A DNA stretch of 64,000 nt from Planococcus sp. MER TA 32b (GCA_023715185.1 JAMCAN010000001.1:1054001-1118000), one strand, 5' to 3'. Shown: positions 8,182 to 16,981, counted from the stretch's first letter. The notes: a model not told the origin generated them from the sequence alone. Numbers and translations: made by a program.

Positions 8182-9990
8182 ATGGCTAATAAAATATTGA
8201 AACGTGAAGAAGTACCGGTTGAACTGACCTGGAAACTGGAAGATATATTTCCATCAGATGAAGCGTGGGAAAGTGAATTTAAAGAAGTGGCTGCACTGGC
8301 TGAAAAATCAGGTTCATATGAAGGGAAATTGAAAGAGGGCGCAGAATCCCTGTTTGAAGTTCTGACTTACAAAGATGAATTGTCGGAACGTTTAAGAAGA
8401 TTGTATACATATTCCCATATGCGTTACGATCAGGACACGACCAATTCGAAGTATCAGGCTATGGACAGCCGGATCAAGGCTTTATACGCAAAAATTTCTG
8501 CAGGCTTGTCATTTTTGACGCCGGAAATTTTGGAGCTGGATGAAGAAATCCTAAATGGTTATGTGGAAGAACATGAAGGGCTCCAACTATACAAACATGC
8601 GCTTGAAGAATTGAACTCTATGCGGCCGCATGTATTGCCGGCTGAGCAGGAATCGTTGCTTGCCCAATTATCTGAAGTCGTCAGCGCTTCTTCGGAAACA
8701 TTCGGTATGCTGAATAATGCAGATCTGGAATTTCCGGAAATCAAAGATGAAAGCGGAGAAACGGTCCAGATAACGCACGGCAATTATATCCGCTTCCTGG
8801 AAAGCAAAGACCGCCGCGTCCGCGAAGACGCTTTTAAAGCAGTCTACGCAACGTACGGTAAATTCCTCAATACTTTTGCGTCAACATTAGCCGGCACTGT
8901 AAAACGTGATAATGTGAACGCACGCGTCCGTAAATATGATTCGGCGCGCCATGCAGCTCTATCGGACGATCACATTCCGGAAAGCGTCTATGATAATCTT
9001 GTGGAAACCGTCAACAATAACCTGCATTTATTGCATCGCTATGCTGCTCTTCGGAAAGAAGTTCTGGGCCTCGACAAAGTCCATATGTGGGATCTTCATA
9101 CACCTCTTGTAAAAGAAGTGAAAATGGAAATCCCTTACGAAAAAGCGGCAGACATCATGCTGAAGGGGCTGGCTGCGCTAGGTGAGGAATATACAGGTAT
9201 TGTGGCGGAAGGCATCGAGAACAGATGGGTGGACGTTCTGGAGAACAAAGGGAAGCGGAGCGGAGCCTATTCTTCAGGGGCTTATGGAACAAACCCATAT
9301 ATCCTGATGAACTGGCAGGATAACGTTGATAACCTCTTCACTTTGGCCCATGAATTCGGCCACAGTGTCCACAGCCATTATACACGTGCTTCCCAGCCAT
9401 ATGTCTATGGTGATTATTCGATTTTCGTCGCTGAAGTCGCTTCCACGACAAACGAAGCTTTGCTGAATGAATATATGGTGAAGTCTGCTGAAGACGATCA
9501 GGAACGTATTTACCTGCTGAATCATTGGCTTGATGGTTTCCGTGGCACTGTATTCCGCCAGACAATGTTTGCGGAATTTGAGCATCTGATCCATAAAATG
9601 GATCAGGAAGGCGAAGCGTTGACAGCGGATCGCCTGACGGAAGTCTATTATGAGCTGAATAAAAAATACTTCGGCGAAGATGTCGCTGTGGATGAAGAAA
9701 TTGGTATGGAATGGGCAAGAATTCCTCATTTCTACTATAATTATTATGTTTTCCAATATGCTACAGGCTTCAGTGCCGCTACAGCATTAAGCAAAGGCAT
9801 ACTGGAAGAAGGACAGCCAGCTGTCGATCGTTTCATCAATGAATTCCTTAAAGCTGGAAGTTCGGATTACCCGATCGAAGTGCTCAAAAAAGCGGGTGTC
9901 GATATGACGTCTTCTTCTCCGGTGGAAGAGGCATGCAAAGTGTTTGAAGAAAAGCTGGTTGAACTTGAGAAGTTATTATTGAATAAATAA
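8182..9990 (+). CDS. pepF: Oligoendopeptidase F
   Basis: M3-family zinc metallopeptidase cleaving short peptides in the cytoplasm, 602 residues, the normal length for PepF. The zinc-binding HEFGH motif is at residues 390-394 (LAHEFGHSVHSHYT), with the downstream glutamate in FVAEVASTTNEALL. The C-terminal ARIPHFYYNYYVFQYATGFSAA is a PepF/M3 hallmark. A strong AAAGGAGG site lies at 8168-8175. A terminator follows immediately. It could process peptides delivered by the Opp system, an inference from substrate range only. Confidence 0.97.
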   Translation: MANKILKREEVPVELTWKLEDIFPSDEAWESEFKEVAALAEKSGSYEGKLKEGAESLFEVLTYKDELSERLRRLYTYSHMRYDQDTTNSKYQAMDSRIKALYAKISAGLSFLTPEILELDEEILNGYVEEHEGLQLYKHALEELNSMRPHVLPAEQESLLAQLSEVVSASSETFGMLNNADLEFPEIKDESGETVQITHGNYIRFLESKDRRVREDAFKAVYATYGKFLNTFASTLAGTVKRDNVNARVRKYDSARHAALSDDHIPESVYDNLVETVNNNLHLLHRYAALRKEVLGLDKVHMWDLHTPLVKEVKMEIPYEKAADIMLKGLAALGEEYTGIVAEGIENRWVDVLENKGKRSGAYSSGAYGTNPYILMNWQDNVDNLFTLAHEFGHSVHSHYTRASQPYVYGDYSIFVAEVASTTNEALLNEYMVKSAEDDQERIYLLNHWLDGFRGTVFRQTMFAEFEHLIHKMDQEGEALTADRLTEVYYELNKKYFGEDVAVDEEIGMEWARIPHFYYNYYVFQYATGFSAATALSKGILEEGQPAVDRFINEFLKAGSSDYPIEVLKKAGVDMTSSSPVEEACKVFEEKLVELEKLLLNK

Positions 9991-9997
9991 ATTTAGG

Positions 9998-10034
9998 AAC
10001 AAGAAGCTCATTATCAATGAGCTTCTTGTTTTTT
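9998..10034 (+). terminator. Terminator of pepF
   Basis: A perfect 15-base stem AACAAGAAGCTCATT / AATGAGCTTCTTGTT with a 3-base loop (9998-10030), then TTTT. Confidence 0.95.
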
Positions 10035-10109
10035 AGTTATCTTGATATAATTAAATGCTAAACGCTTAGCTTACTTATATGACAAATTTGTGAATTTGCT
10101 TGTGAATTA

Positions 10110-10160
10110 TTGCATAAACAATTATTTCGTGATAAAGTTAGGTTGTGAAATAAATCACAT
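10110..10160 (+). promoter_or_regulatory. roxS promoter with Rex-like palindrome
   Basis: TTGCAT (10110-10115), a 17-base spacer and TAAAGT (10133-10138) place transcription start near 10145, exactly where the conserved RNA begins. TTGTGAAATAAATCACAT at 10143-10160 resembles the Rex operator (TTGTGA...TCACAA) and spans the start. In B. subtilis roxS is under Rex and ResD control. The same bases also belong to the conserved RNA 5' end, so the palindrome alone does not prove Rex binding. Confidence 0.6.
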
Positions 10161-10254
10161 ACAAACATACACCCCTTTGTTTGAGCGTGAACATTTCTCC
10201 CATCCCCTTTGTGTATTGAAAAACGCCTGCCGGACGTGGCAGGCGTTTTTCTTT
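10145..10254 (+). ncRNA. roxS: RoxS/RsaE family regulatory small RNA
   Basis: About 110-nt small RNA. It carries the landmarks of Staphylococcus aureus RsaE and B. subtilis RoxS in order: a 5' GAAATAAATCACATA segment, an ACCCCTTTGTTTGA loop (10171-10184), the C-rich TCTCCCATCCCCTTTG (10196-10211) that pairs with Shine-Dalgarno sequences, and a strong terminator (AAAAACGCCTGCC / GGCAGGCGTTTTT, 10219-10250). RoxS lowers expression of TCA-cycle and other NADH-generating enzymes in response to NO and redox state. Its place between pepF and yjbH is also the RoxS locus in B. subtilis. Recognised from memory of the sequence, not by a covariance search. Confidence 0.88.
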
Positions 10255-10263
10255 TGCTCAGAA

Positions 10264-10300
10264 AAATAAGCACGGCGCCTAATTGGCGCCGTGCTTATTT
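10264..10300 (-). terminator. Terminator of the spxH/globin operon
   Basis: A perfect 16-base stem (AAATAAGCACGGCGCC / GGCGCCGTGCTTATTT) with a 5-base loop, overlapping the spxH stop codon at 10295-10297. Flanking A/T runs make it potentially bidirectional, so it may also back up roxS. Confidence 0.85.
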
Positions 10301-11092
10301 TATTTTCCAGAGAGTTCCTTCGGGCAGGCAGATGCGTTCAACTTTTTGCTGAAGCATCTGTTTTTTCATTTCCCGTTCCGCGGTCTCGGGAGAGATATTA
10401 TAAATAGAAGCGATTTCTCTTGTCGCTATCGTTGTAAATTTGGTGAATAGCTGTTCCAGCGGCGGTGGCGCCTGTCTGTTCAATGTGTCAGTGCCCAGCA
10501 TTTCCTGAAGGATGGTGATATAAGTATTATATGAGTGCAATCCGGAAACTTTCACGCCTTCATCTTCAATGCATTCATTGAAAAAGACGATGCTTGGGAC
10601 CTCGGTGATTTCCATTTCTCTCGTAATCTGCAAATCGCATTGAAAAGCTTTCGCGGTATGGACAGAATGGAAATCTTTTTTGAATTCCTCCTGATCGAGA
10701 TTCGCATCTTCGGCAATTTCCAGCAGCACTTTATAGGAAGAGACGTCTTTTGTCTTCAGAAAAAGCTGTTCCTGCAACTTCTGAAGGAATTGGTTGCCAG
10801 CGCGCTTGCCCTGCAATTCCGCAGCTTTGACTGCTACTGACGCCAAAACAGGATGCGTAAGGCTGTCAGTGGCGATAGAAGACGTTTTTTGTTGGCTGTT
10901 CAAGTTGAATAACTTTGTGCTGAGAACAACCCGCATTGAAAAATAATGGCCATATTCGATCTGGAGCTTCCTCATCGCGGATTGGAGTTCCCAGCATTCC
11001 GCATTGAGGGGATCTAAGAAAACATATAATTCCAAAGGCTTTACAGGGTTTGGGCTGTCATAGATCTCTTTTGCCAAATCCAGGTTATTCAA
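10295..11092 (-). CDS. spxH: ClpXP adaptor protein SpxH (YjbH)
   Basis: 265-residue DsbA/thioredoxin-like adaptor that binds Spx and promotes its degradation by ClpXP. The N-terminal LYVFLDPLNAECWELQSAM contains the characteristic cysteine-tryptophan motif, with only one Cys rather than a CxxC. The central helical insert and the PSIVFFNECIEDEGVKVSGLHSY strand region fit the family. The start overlaps the end of the globin gene by four bases (ATGA, 11089-11092), so the two are co-translated, as in other Bacillales where yjbI and yjbH are linked. Its target, spx, lies 5 kb away in this window. Confidence 0.92.
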   Translation of the reverse strand: MNNLDLAKEIYDSPNPVKPLELYVFLDPLNAECWELQSAMRKLQIEYGHYFSMRVVLSTKLFNLNSQQKTSSIATDSLTHPVLASVAVKAAELQGKRAGNQFLQKLQEQLFLKTKDVSSYKVLLEIAEDANLDQEEFKKDFHSVHTAKAFQCDLQITREMEITEVPSIVFFNECIEDEGVKVSGLHSYNTYITILQEMLGTDTLNRQAPPPLEQLFTKFTTIATREIASIYNISPETAEREMKKQMLQQKVERICLPEGTLWKIK

Positions 11093-11490
11093 ACCATTTC
11101 CTCCTCACTGTCGGGTTCGTTGACCATATGGTGAGCAGTCAAGACCAGTCGGTTATAGAAGGTTTCACGGAATTTCCCGGTCAAACCGATTTCATCCATT
11201 GCTTCACTCATACATTCAAGCCAGGCTTGTGCCCGTTCGGGTGTTATGGGGAAAGGATGGTGTCTGGCTTTTAATCTGGGATGTCCATGTTCTTCCGAAT
11301 ATATATTAGGCCCGCCAAGGTATTGCGTCATAAATTGCTTCTGCTTTCTGGCGGTTTCTGTTAAGTCATCAGGAAATATAGGCTTTAGCTTCGGATGCAT
11401 AGCAACGCGTGCATAAAATGCGTCCACTAATTGAGACAGTCGTTCCGCGCCGATTTCATCGTACGGAAGTATAGGTTTTCCAGTCATCAT
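11089..11490 (-). CDS. yjbI: Group II truncated haemoglobin (YjbI)
   Basis: 133-residue 2-on-2 globin. The B-helix tyrosine is in FYARVAMHPKLKPIFP, and RLKARHHPFPIT contains the proximal histidine region. A distal tryptophan is in ERAQAWLECM. These globins bind O2 or NO and are thought to protect against nitrosative or peroxide stress. It is first gene of a two-gene operon with spxH, coupling a haem protein to the Spx disulfide-stress adaptor. Two ATG codons (11490 and 11487) follow an AAAGGAG site; either may be used. The 126 bases upstream to yjbK hold no terminator. Confidence 0.93.
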   Translation of the reverse strand: MMTGKPILPYDEIGAERLSQLVDAFYARVAMHPKLKPIFPDDLTETARKQKQFMTQYLGGPNIYSEEHGHPRLKARHHPFPITPERAQAWLECMSEAMDEIGLTGKFRETFYNRLVLTAHHMVNEPDSEEEMV

Positions 11491-11616
11491 ATTGTCTCCT
11501 TTGCTGTAGCTGTAAACTCATTCTAACAACGGATTAGGAATATCTCAAATAAATCGCTTATTTGATTACCAAATTATGTATGGGAAATGTTTTGATTGAA
11601 TAATTTTACGGTGTTC

Positions 11617-12195
11617 CTACTGCTTTTTTGCGGCTGCCATGAACCGTGCAATTTTTTTATCAGTCTTACGCAAAGGGATGCCCGTGTCTGTTAGTAATGC
11701 TTCGAAACGCTGCTTTCCTGCCTCATAATCCTTGACTTCAAATTCCAATTCATAATCATCGATGCCGTGATATTCGGAATGGTCCAGCACCAATAATCCG
11801 TTCTGATAAGGGAATTCAATTCGGTGTGTTATGAGGCTTCCCAATTTAATAAGGTTTTCAGGCGATACGCCCATTTCTGACAATGCTTCGTTAACTTCCG
11901 GCGCAGGAAAGCCGCGGTTTTCAATAATTCTTGCAGCTTGCTGTGAATCGAGTTTATCTGTAATTTCGTAATAACCGTTTTCTGCGGGTGTCTTTAATGT
12001 ACACTCAATCTGCTGTCCCTTTTCCCGTACCCGAAGGGCGGATTTCCGGTTCCGCAGTGTAAAATCTGCTGTATCAAAATAATGATTGATTTGTGTGTGG
12101 GCATCTTCTTTTTGGTATCCGAAGAGCTCCAGCAGTTTTATGTACTCTTCCCGAGTCAATAAATTCTTGAATTCAATTTCAAGTTCTTTCGTCAT
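11617..12195 (-). CDS. yjbK: CYTH-domain protein (YjbK family)
   Basis: 192-residue protein of the CYTH/triphosphate tunnel metalloenzyme superfamily. The signature E-x-E-x-K is seen at the N terminus (ELEIEFKNLL), with alternating charged strands following (YFDTADF, RKSALRVREK, QIECTLKTP, YELEFEV). Such proteins bind or hydrolyse triphosphates with divalent metals, and the substrate here is unknown. I chose ATG 12195 over a longer upstream frame because it begins the conserved EIE motif region and has a GAGGTG site at proper spacing; the longer frame would run into the divergent relQ promoter region. YjbK and the small alarmone synthetase are neighbours in B. subtilis too. Confidence 0.9.
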   Translation of the reverse strand: MTKELEIEFKNLLTREEYIKLLELFGYQKEDAHTQINHYFDTADFTLRNRKSALRVREKGQQIECTLKTPAENGYYEITDKLDSQQAARIIENRGFPAPEVNEALSEMGVSPENLIKLGSLITHRIEFPYQNGLLVLDHSEYHGIDDYELEFEVKDYEAGKQRFEALLTDTGIPLRKTDKKIARFMAAAKKQ

Positions 12196-12347
12196 TTTCA
12201 GCACCTCACTTGATTTAATTATGGGATAATTCCAGTCAAACTGCAACGAATGACAGTGCTGTGTTAAAATATCACTAGATAATGAAAATTGCTTTAAAGC
12301 TGATGGATATATATAAAGGTGCATGGAGACAGGAGTGGGGACCGGTT

Positions 12348-13025
12348 ATGGGACAATGGGATCGATTTTTAGCGCCTTATAAACAGGCAGTCGATGAACT
12401 GAAGATAAAGTTCAAAGGCATGCGCAGACAATATGAAACCGATAATATCAACTCGCCGATCGAGTTTGTCACCGGGCGGGTCAAACCGATAGCCAGCATA
12501 TACGACAAATCGCTTGAAAAAGGGATACCTTTCGAGCCTTCAGAAGAACTCGCGACGGAATTGCAGGATATCGCAGGCATCCGGATGATGTGCCAATTTG
12601 TCGGAGATATTGAAACTGTTGTGGATCTGCTTCGCAGCCGCAACGATCTTCGCATCGTAGAAGAGAAAGACTATATTTCCCGGGAGAAACAAAGCGGTTA
12701 CCGGTCGTATCATGTAATCGTCGAATATCCCGTACAGACAATCAGCGGCGAACAGCTGATCCTGGCTGAAATTCAAATCCGTACACTGGCGATGAATTTC
12801 TGGGCATCCATCGAGCATTCGCTGAACTATAAATACAAAGGGGTATTTCCGGATGAGATAAAGCTGCGTTTGCAGCGGGCGGCCGAAGCGGCTTTTCAGC
12901 TGGATGAAGAAATGTCGCAGATCCGGGATGAAATCCAGGAAGCGCAGGCGTATTTCACCGAATTCAAGGACTCGCCCAGAACCCACTTTCCAGATGACCA
13001 AGAAGGAGGCAGAACAAAGAGATGA
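12348..13025 (+). CDS. relQ: Small alarmone synthetase RelQ/SasB (GTP pyrophosphokinase YjbM)
   Basis: 225-residue single-domain (p)ppGpp synthetase that transfers pyrophosphate from ATP to GDP/GTP in the cytoplasm. Conserved pieces are [13 protein letters not shown], the [12 protein letters not shown] synthetase motif, [16 protein letters not shown] and [26 protein letters not shown]. There is no hydrolase domain. ATG 12348 is preferred because known homologues begin W-x-x-F-L-x-P-Y close to the start. AGGAG lies at 12331-12335, a longish 12-base gap, and an upstream ATG at 12282 has no site. nadK overlaps by four bases, so alarmone and NADP synthesis genes are translationally coupled. Confidence 0.93.
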   Translation: MGQWDRFLAPYKQAVDELKIKFKGMRRQYETDNINSPIEFVTGRVKPIASIYDKSLEKGIPFEPSEELATELQDIAGIRMMCQFVGDIETVVDLLRSRNDLRIVEEKDYISREKQSGYRSYHVIVEYPVQTISGEQLILAEIQIRTLAMNFWASIEHSLNYKYKGVFPDEIKLRLQRAAEAAFQLDEEMSQIRDEIQEAQAYFTEFKDSPRTHFPDDQEGGRTKR

Positions 13026-13828
13026 AGTATTTCATAATGTCGAGAAGTGACGATTTATCAAATGATTTAATGGACAAAGCACGTGCTTATTTGACTGACT
13101 TCGGTATGGAGTGGAATGAAGAACAGCCTGACATCGTTCTTTCAATTGGGGGAGACGGCACTATGCTGCATGCTTTCCATAAATATTCGGGCCAATTGTC
13201 TTCAGTGGCTTTTGTCGGAATACATACAGGTCATTTAGGCTTCTATGCTGACTGGAAACCGATTGAAATAGAGAAATTGGTGCTGTCGATTGCGAAAAAA
13301 GAATATGAAGTCATCGAATACCCATTGCTTGAAACCAGTATTCATTACCGCAATAAAGAAGAACCCGCCGTATACCTGGCGATGAACGAATCGACTGTAA
13401 AATCACCGGATGTAACGCTCGTTATGGATGTGCTGTTGAATGAGAGCCATTTTGAGCGTTTCCGTGGCGACGGCCTCTGCATGTCGACGCCTTCAGGAAG
13501 CACAGCATACAACAAAGCGCTTGGCGGCGCGATCATCCACCCCTCACTTGAAGCGATGCAATTGACTGAAATGGCGTCGATCAATAATCGTGTTTTCCGG
13601 ACAGTCGGTTCACCGCTCGTGCTGCCCGCGCATCATCGCTGCGCACTCCGTCCGGTTAAGGCGCCGGATTTCATGGTGACAGTCGATCACCTGCAATTGC
13701 TTCATAAAGATGTGCGTTCGATCGAATACAGAGTAGCCGATCAGAAAGTGAGATTTGCCCGCTTCCGTCCATTCCCGTTCTGGAGAAGGGTGCATGATTC
13801 CTTTATAGACAGTGAGGAAGCTCGATGA
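13022..13828 (+). CDS. nadK: NAD kinase
   Basis: 268-residue ATP- or polyphosphate-dependent NAD kinase producing NADP. The GGDGT motif is in [14 protein letters not shown] near residue 45, the NE motif is MNESTVKS, and the glycine-rich [22 protein letters not shown] loop is complete. Length is typical for the Bacillales NadK1 (yjbN). It overlaps relQ upstream (ATGA) and the pseudouridine synthase downstream (ATGA), giving a tightly coupled three-gene operon relQ-nadK-rluD-like, the same order as in B. subtilis yjbMNO. Confidence 0.96.
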   Translation: MKYFIMSRSDDLSNDLMDKARAYLTDFGMEWNEEQPDIVLSIGGDGTMLHAFHKYSGQLSSVAFVGIHTGHLGFYADWKPIEIEKLVLSIAKKEYEVIEYPLLETSIHYRNKEEPAVYLAMNESTVKSPDVTLVMDVLLNESHFERFRGDGLCMSTPSGSTAYNKALGGAIIHPSLEAMQLTEMASINNRVFRTVGSPLVLPAHHRCALRPVKAPDFMVTVDHLQLLHKDVRSIEYRVADQKVRFARFRPFPFWRRVHDSFIDSEEAR

Positions 13829-14703
13829 AACCGTTCGAATTGAAATATATTGCCGGCGAAAAAGGGCTGCTTCGCGAAGCCTTGCATAATTGGGGGATAT
13901 CGAAGCGGACTCTGGCTTCGGTAAAATACGGCGGCGGTCAAATAACAGTCAATGGCAATGAAGTGACGGTCAGGCATCCCCTGGAACCAGGAGATGCTGT
14001 GACCGTTGTTTTTCCGTTGGAGGAGCTTGGAAAAGGCCTTCAGGCGGAGAAAGGGGAGCTAAAGGTTGTTTTTGAAGACGACTCTCTCCTCATTGTCGAT
14101 AAACCGCCTTTGCAAAATACTATCCCTTCCCGTGAACATCCATCCGGCAGCCTGGCCAATATAGTCGCAAAACATTTTGAGGAGCATGAAATTCCGGCGA
14201 CTTTGCATATCGCAACGAGATTGGACCGTGATACCAGCGGTCTTGTCTGCATTGCAAAAAACCGCCATATCCATCATATGCTGTCCATTCAGCAACAGGA
14301 GAAAAAGATGTCCAGACGGTATGAAGCACTGGTTCATGGCCGATTGGAACAGGAACGGTTGACAATCACGGCCCCGATTGGCCGGAAAAATTCCAGTATT
14401 ATTGAAAGAGAAGTACGGGAAGATGGCCAATTTGCGGAAACTGAAGTCCGATTGCTGAAAGTCTTTCCTGCTTTCAGCCATATCCAATTGAAATTAAATA
14501 CAGGGCGCACGCACCAGATTCGTGTACATCTGGCCCATATCAACCATCCGCTAGTAGGAGACGATTTATACGGGGGCAGCAGAGAGTTGATCAGCCGCCA
14601 GGCGCTGCATTGCCGGGAGCTGGAAATGGTCCACCCAGTAACAGGAGAAGCGCTCACGTTTGAATCGCCGATCCGGAAAGACATGCTGGCCCTCATCAGA
14701 TGA
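13825..14703 (+). CDS. RluA/RluD-family pseudouridine synthase (YjbO)
   Basis: 292-residue RNA pseudouridine synthase. A short S4-like N-terminal RNA-binding segment ([26 protein letters not shown]) is followed by the catalytic domain with the RLD motif containing the catalytic aspartate ([16 protein letters not shown]), and [24 protein letters not shown] near the end. The target RNA position is not predictable from sequence. It overlaps nadK by four bases and converges with prpE, whose 3' end overlaps by eight bases, so no room is left for a separate terminator. Confidence 0.92.
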   Translation: MKPFELKYIAGEKGLLREALHNWGISKRTLASVKYGGGQITVNGNEVTVRHPLEPGDAVTVVFPLEELGKGLQAEKGELKVVFEDDSLLIVDKPPLQNTIPSREHPSGSLANIVAKHFEEHEIPATLHIATRLDRDTSGLVCIAKNRHIHHMLSIQQQEKKMSRRYEALVHGRLEQERLTITAPIGRKNSSIIEREVREDGQFAETEVRLLKVFPAFSHIQLKLNTGRTHQIRVHLAHINHPLVGDDLYGGSRELISRQALHCRELEMVHPVTGEALTFESPIRKDMLALIR

Positions 14704-15433
14704 AGCGGTGAAAGCGGTCGGGTTGGTAAGGCTGTGTGGAAGGGACGGACACCAGCTCTTTTTCAGGAAAACGGAATGCGGTCAACGATCCTCCGAAAAC
14801 ACAGCCTGTGTCGATATTGGCGGTCCTGTTGATAAGATAAGGCTCTTCCGTAGGTGTGTGGCCATAGACGATCCACGGCTCTCCTTTATAGGATTTCGCC
14901 CAATCCCGTCTGACCGGCCGCCCATCGGCATGGAATTTGCCGGTGATATCTCCATAAAGCGTAAACACCGCTATCTTCTTGTTAACGGGTACACCGATCA
15001 TTTCCTGTTTCAATCCGGCATGCGCCACAATCAGATCATCGCGCAACACCAGATATTGAGGCAGCTCTTCGTAAAAACTTACATATCTTTTACGGAACTT
15101 CTGCTGTTCTTTTTTGGGCAGGGACTGCCATTCGGCAATTGTAATTTCCAGACCATGTGCCAGCTGGACTGGATTGCCTTTCATGAAGCGATAGAGTTTA
15201 TTGCAATGGTTGCCGGGGGAATAATGGAGAATGCCGCGGTCCTGTCTCGCGAACAGCAGCTGCATTACCCGGAGTGAATCGGGTCCTCTGTCCATAGCAT
15301 CACCCACAAAAGCAGGCATTCTGCCGTCAGGATGGATATGGATACCATCTTCAAATCGATATCCCAGTTTTTCGAGCAAATCCATCAGCTCATCAAAACA
15401 GCCGTGGATATCGCCGATAATATCAAACTTCAT
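14696..15433 (-). CDS. prpE: Bis(5'-nucleosyl)-tetraphosphatase PrpE
   Basis: 245-residue calcineurin-type metallophosphatase that hydrolyses asymmetrical Ap4A-like dinucleotides. Metal-binding motifs are visible in order: DIIGDIHGC (D-x-H), FVGDAMDRGP (GD-x-x-DRG), YSPGNHCNK (GNH), DLIVAHAGL and IVYGHTPT (GH). The distance between motifs fits PrpE. The gene converges on and overlaps the pseudouridine synthase, and is divergent from mgtE with about 96 bases between starts. That intergenic space contains a perfect inverted repeat (15459-15478). Confidence 0.93.
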   Translation of the reverse strand: MKFDIIGDIHGCFDELMDLLEKLGYRFEDGIHIHPDGRMPAFVGDAMDRGPDSLRVMQLLFARQDRGILHYSPGNHCNKLYRFMKGNPVQLAHGLEITIAEWQSLPKKEQQKFRKRYVSFYEELPQYLVLRDDLIVAHAGLKQEMIGVPVNKKIAVFTLYGDITGKFHADGRPVRRDWAKSYKGEPWIVYGHTPTEEPYLINRTANIDTGCVFGGSLTAFRFPEKELVSVPSTQPYQPDRFHRFI

Positions 15434-15458
15434 AAAAACACCTCATTGCTTAAATTTT

Positions 15459-15478
15459 CACTATACATACTTATAGTG
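15459..15478. promoter_or_regulatory. Inverted repeat between divergent prpE and mgtE
   Basis: CACTATA, a 6-base spacer and TATAGTG form a perfect dyad. Each arm contains a TATAGT that could be the -10 box for one of the two divergent genes. -35 boxes at normal spacing are weak, so the repeat may be an operator, a shared promoter core, or both. No M-box riboswitch fits in this short leader. Confidence 0.4.
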
Positions 15479-15529
15479 TAACGTATAGACTACTAAAGCG
15501 GAGAGCCGTAAATTCGAAAGGAGGGAGCC

Positions 15530-16903
15530 ATGATGCTGGAAGAAAAAACAGTGCGTGACGAAGAGTTGAATGAAGAAATGCTGATGCAGCTGCTTGAAGA
15601 GGGAGATTTGGAGAGATTCAGGGAAGAATTCTTATCTCACCACCCTTATGATCAGGCAGGATTTTATGAAAAGGCGGAGCTCGAAACCCGTCAAAAGCTT
15701 TACGAGTATCTCTCTCCTAAGGAAATGGCGGATATATTCGAAGCGATTGAATTGGACGATGACGAATACGAAAATCTTTTCAAAGAAATGAATTCCATGT
15801 ATGCCGCGGACCTGCTGTCCTTCATGTACCGGGATGATGCGGTAGACGTATTGAATAATCTTAATAAAAACCAGGTGGCAAGCTACTTGACCATCATGCC
15901 TAAAGACTCGGCCAGGGAAATTAAAGATCTTCTACATTATGAGGAATATACAGCCGGCTCCATCATGACGACCGAATTTGTTGCCATCCCCAAAAACTCC
16001 ACCGTGCGTTCTGCGATGAATATCTTGCGGAACGCCGCGCCGAATGCTGAAACGATCTATTATGTCTTTGTTATAGATGAAGCAAAGCGGCTTGCCGGAA
16101 TTGTCACATTACGGGATTTGATCATCGCTGAGGAAGATACGCTGATTGAATCGATCATGAATGAACGGGTGGTCAGCGTATCTGTCGGAGAGGATCAGGA
16201 AGAAGTTGCCCGCATGATCAAGGATTATGATTTCCTGGCAATGCCTGTTGTGGATTTTCAGGATCACCTGCTCGGCATCATCACTGTCGATGACATTATC
16301 GACGTCCTTGATGAAGAAGCTTCAGACGATTACTCCAAACTGGCGGCTGTCTCGGATATGGATAATTTCGACAGAGGACCTTTCAGCGCTGCCAAAAAGC
16401 GGCTGCCTTGGCTGATCCTTTTGACATTCCTGGGTATGCTGACCGCAAATTTGATGGGGATGTTTGAGTCAACCCTGGATCAGGTTGCGCTTTTGGCAGT
16501 ATTTATACCACTGATTGCCGGTATGGCAGGAAACAGCGGTACACAAGCGCTGGCTGTAGCTGTCCGAGGCATTGCAACAGGGGATATAGAAGAAGAAAGC
16601 AAGATGAAGCTGCTCTTCCGCGAAGCGGGTACGGGTCTGATCACCGGACTGGTTTGTGGCGTAGTAGTCGTAGGGCTGGTTTATTTCTGGAAAGGCGAGC
16701 TGCTGATCGGACTGCTGGTCGGAACAGCCGTGGCGGGGTCCATTTTTGTCGCTACACTCGCAGGCTCGTTCATCCCGTTATTGATCCATCGTTTGAATAT
16801 TGACCCGGCTGTCGCATCCGGGCCATTTATAACCACGTTGAACGACATTATTTCCATTTTGATTTATTTGGGATTGGCTACCACATTCCTGAGCAACCTT
16901 TAG
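15530..16903 (+). CDS. mgtE: Magnesium transporter MgtE
   Basis: 457-residue Mg2+ channel. An acidic N-terminal helical domain (residues about 1-130, with MSPKE-like repeats such as YLSPKEMADIFEAIELDD) precedes two CBS domains (about 135-260, EEYTAGSIMTTEFVAIPKNSTV and NERVVSVSVGEDQEEV), the plug helix and five transmembrane helices (about 285-457). The pore signature PLIAGMAGNSGTQALAVAVRG is intact. Two ATG codons (15530 and 15533) follow an AAAGGAGGG site. Unlike B. subtilis mgtE, the leader is too short for an M-box, so Mg2+ control here is probably only by CBS gating. Confidence 0.96.
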   Translation: MMLEEKTVRDEELNEEMLMQLLEEGDLERFREEFLSHHPYDQAGFYEKAELETRQKLYEYLSPKEMADIFEAIELDDDEYENLFKEMNSMYAADLLSFMYRDDAVDVLNNLNKNQVASYLTIMPKDSAREIKDLLHYEEYTAGSIMTTEFVAIPKNSTVRSAMNILRNAAPNAETIYYVFVIDEAKRLAGIVTLRDLIIAEEDTLIESIMNERVVSVSVGEDQEEVARMIKDYDFLAMPVVDFQDHLLGIITVDDIIDVLDEEASDDYSKLAAVSDMDNFDRGPFSAAKKRLPWLILLTFLGMLTANLMGMFESTLDQVALLAVFIPLIAGMAGNSGTQALAVAVRGIATGDIEEESKMKLLFREAGTGLITGLVCGVVVVGLVYFWKGELLIGLLVGTAVAGSIFVATLAGSFIPLLIHRLNIDPAVASGPFITTLNDIISILIYLGLATTFLSNL

Positions 16904-16931
16904 AAAAGTGTAAATTGCACTTTTCTTTTTT
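16903..16931 (+). terminator. Terminator of mgtE, overlapping the fabI promoter
   Basis: GAAAAGTG / CACTTTTC stem (16903-16910 and 16918-16925) with a 7-base loop, followed by TTTTTT. The loop and right arm contain the -35 box of the fabI promoter. Confidence 0.85.
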
Positions 16932-16959
16932 ATGATGTATTATTAGTACCAGGTAATAA
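16915..16959 (+). promoter_or_regulatory. fabI promoter with FapR-type operator
   Basis: TTGCAC (16915-16920), a 17-base spacer and TATTAT (16938-16943) form a good sigma-A promoter. Overlapping the -10 and the start, TTAGTACCAGGTAATAA (16943-16959) matches the 17-base FapR operator pattern (TTAGTACC.GGTACTAA) with one break in symmetry. FapR is the malonyl-CoA-sensing repressor of fatty-acid genes, and fabI is a regulon member in B. subtilis. The location fits repression by steric block. Confidence 0.8.
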
Positions 16960-16981
16960 ACGATTATCAGGAGGTAAGACA

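Noticed and set aside
9274..9756. 160-residue minus-strand ORF inside pepF
   Set aside because: Fully antisense to the conserved catalytic region of pepF, with no ribosome site or family resemblance.
14660..15277. 205-residue plus-strand ORF over prpE
   Set aside because: Antisense to prpE, which shows all metallophosphatase motifs.
15434..15529. M-box (ykoK) magnesium riboswitch before mgtE
   Set aside because: The leader is under 100 bases, too short for the aptamer and terminator, and none of its conserved blocks are seen.
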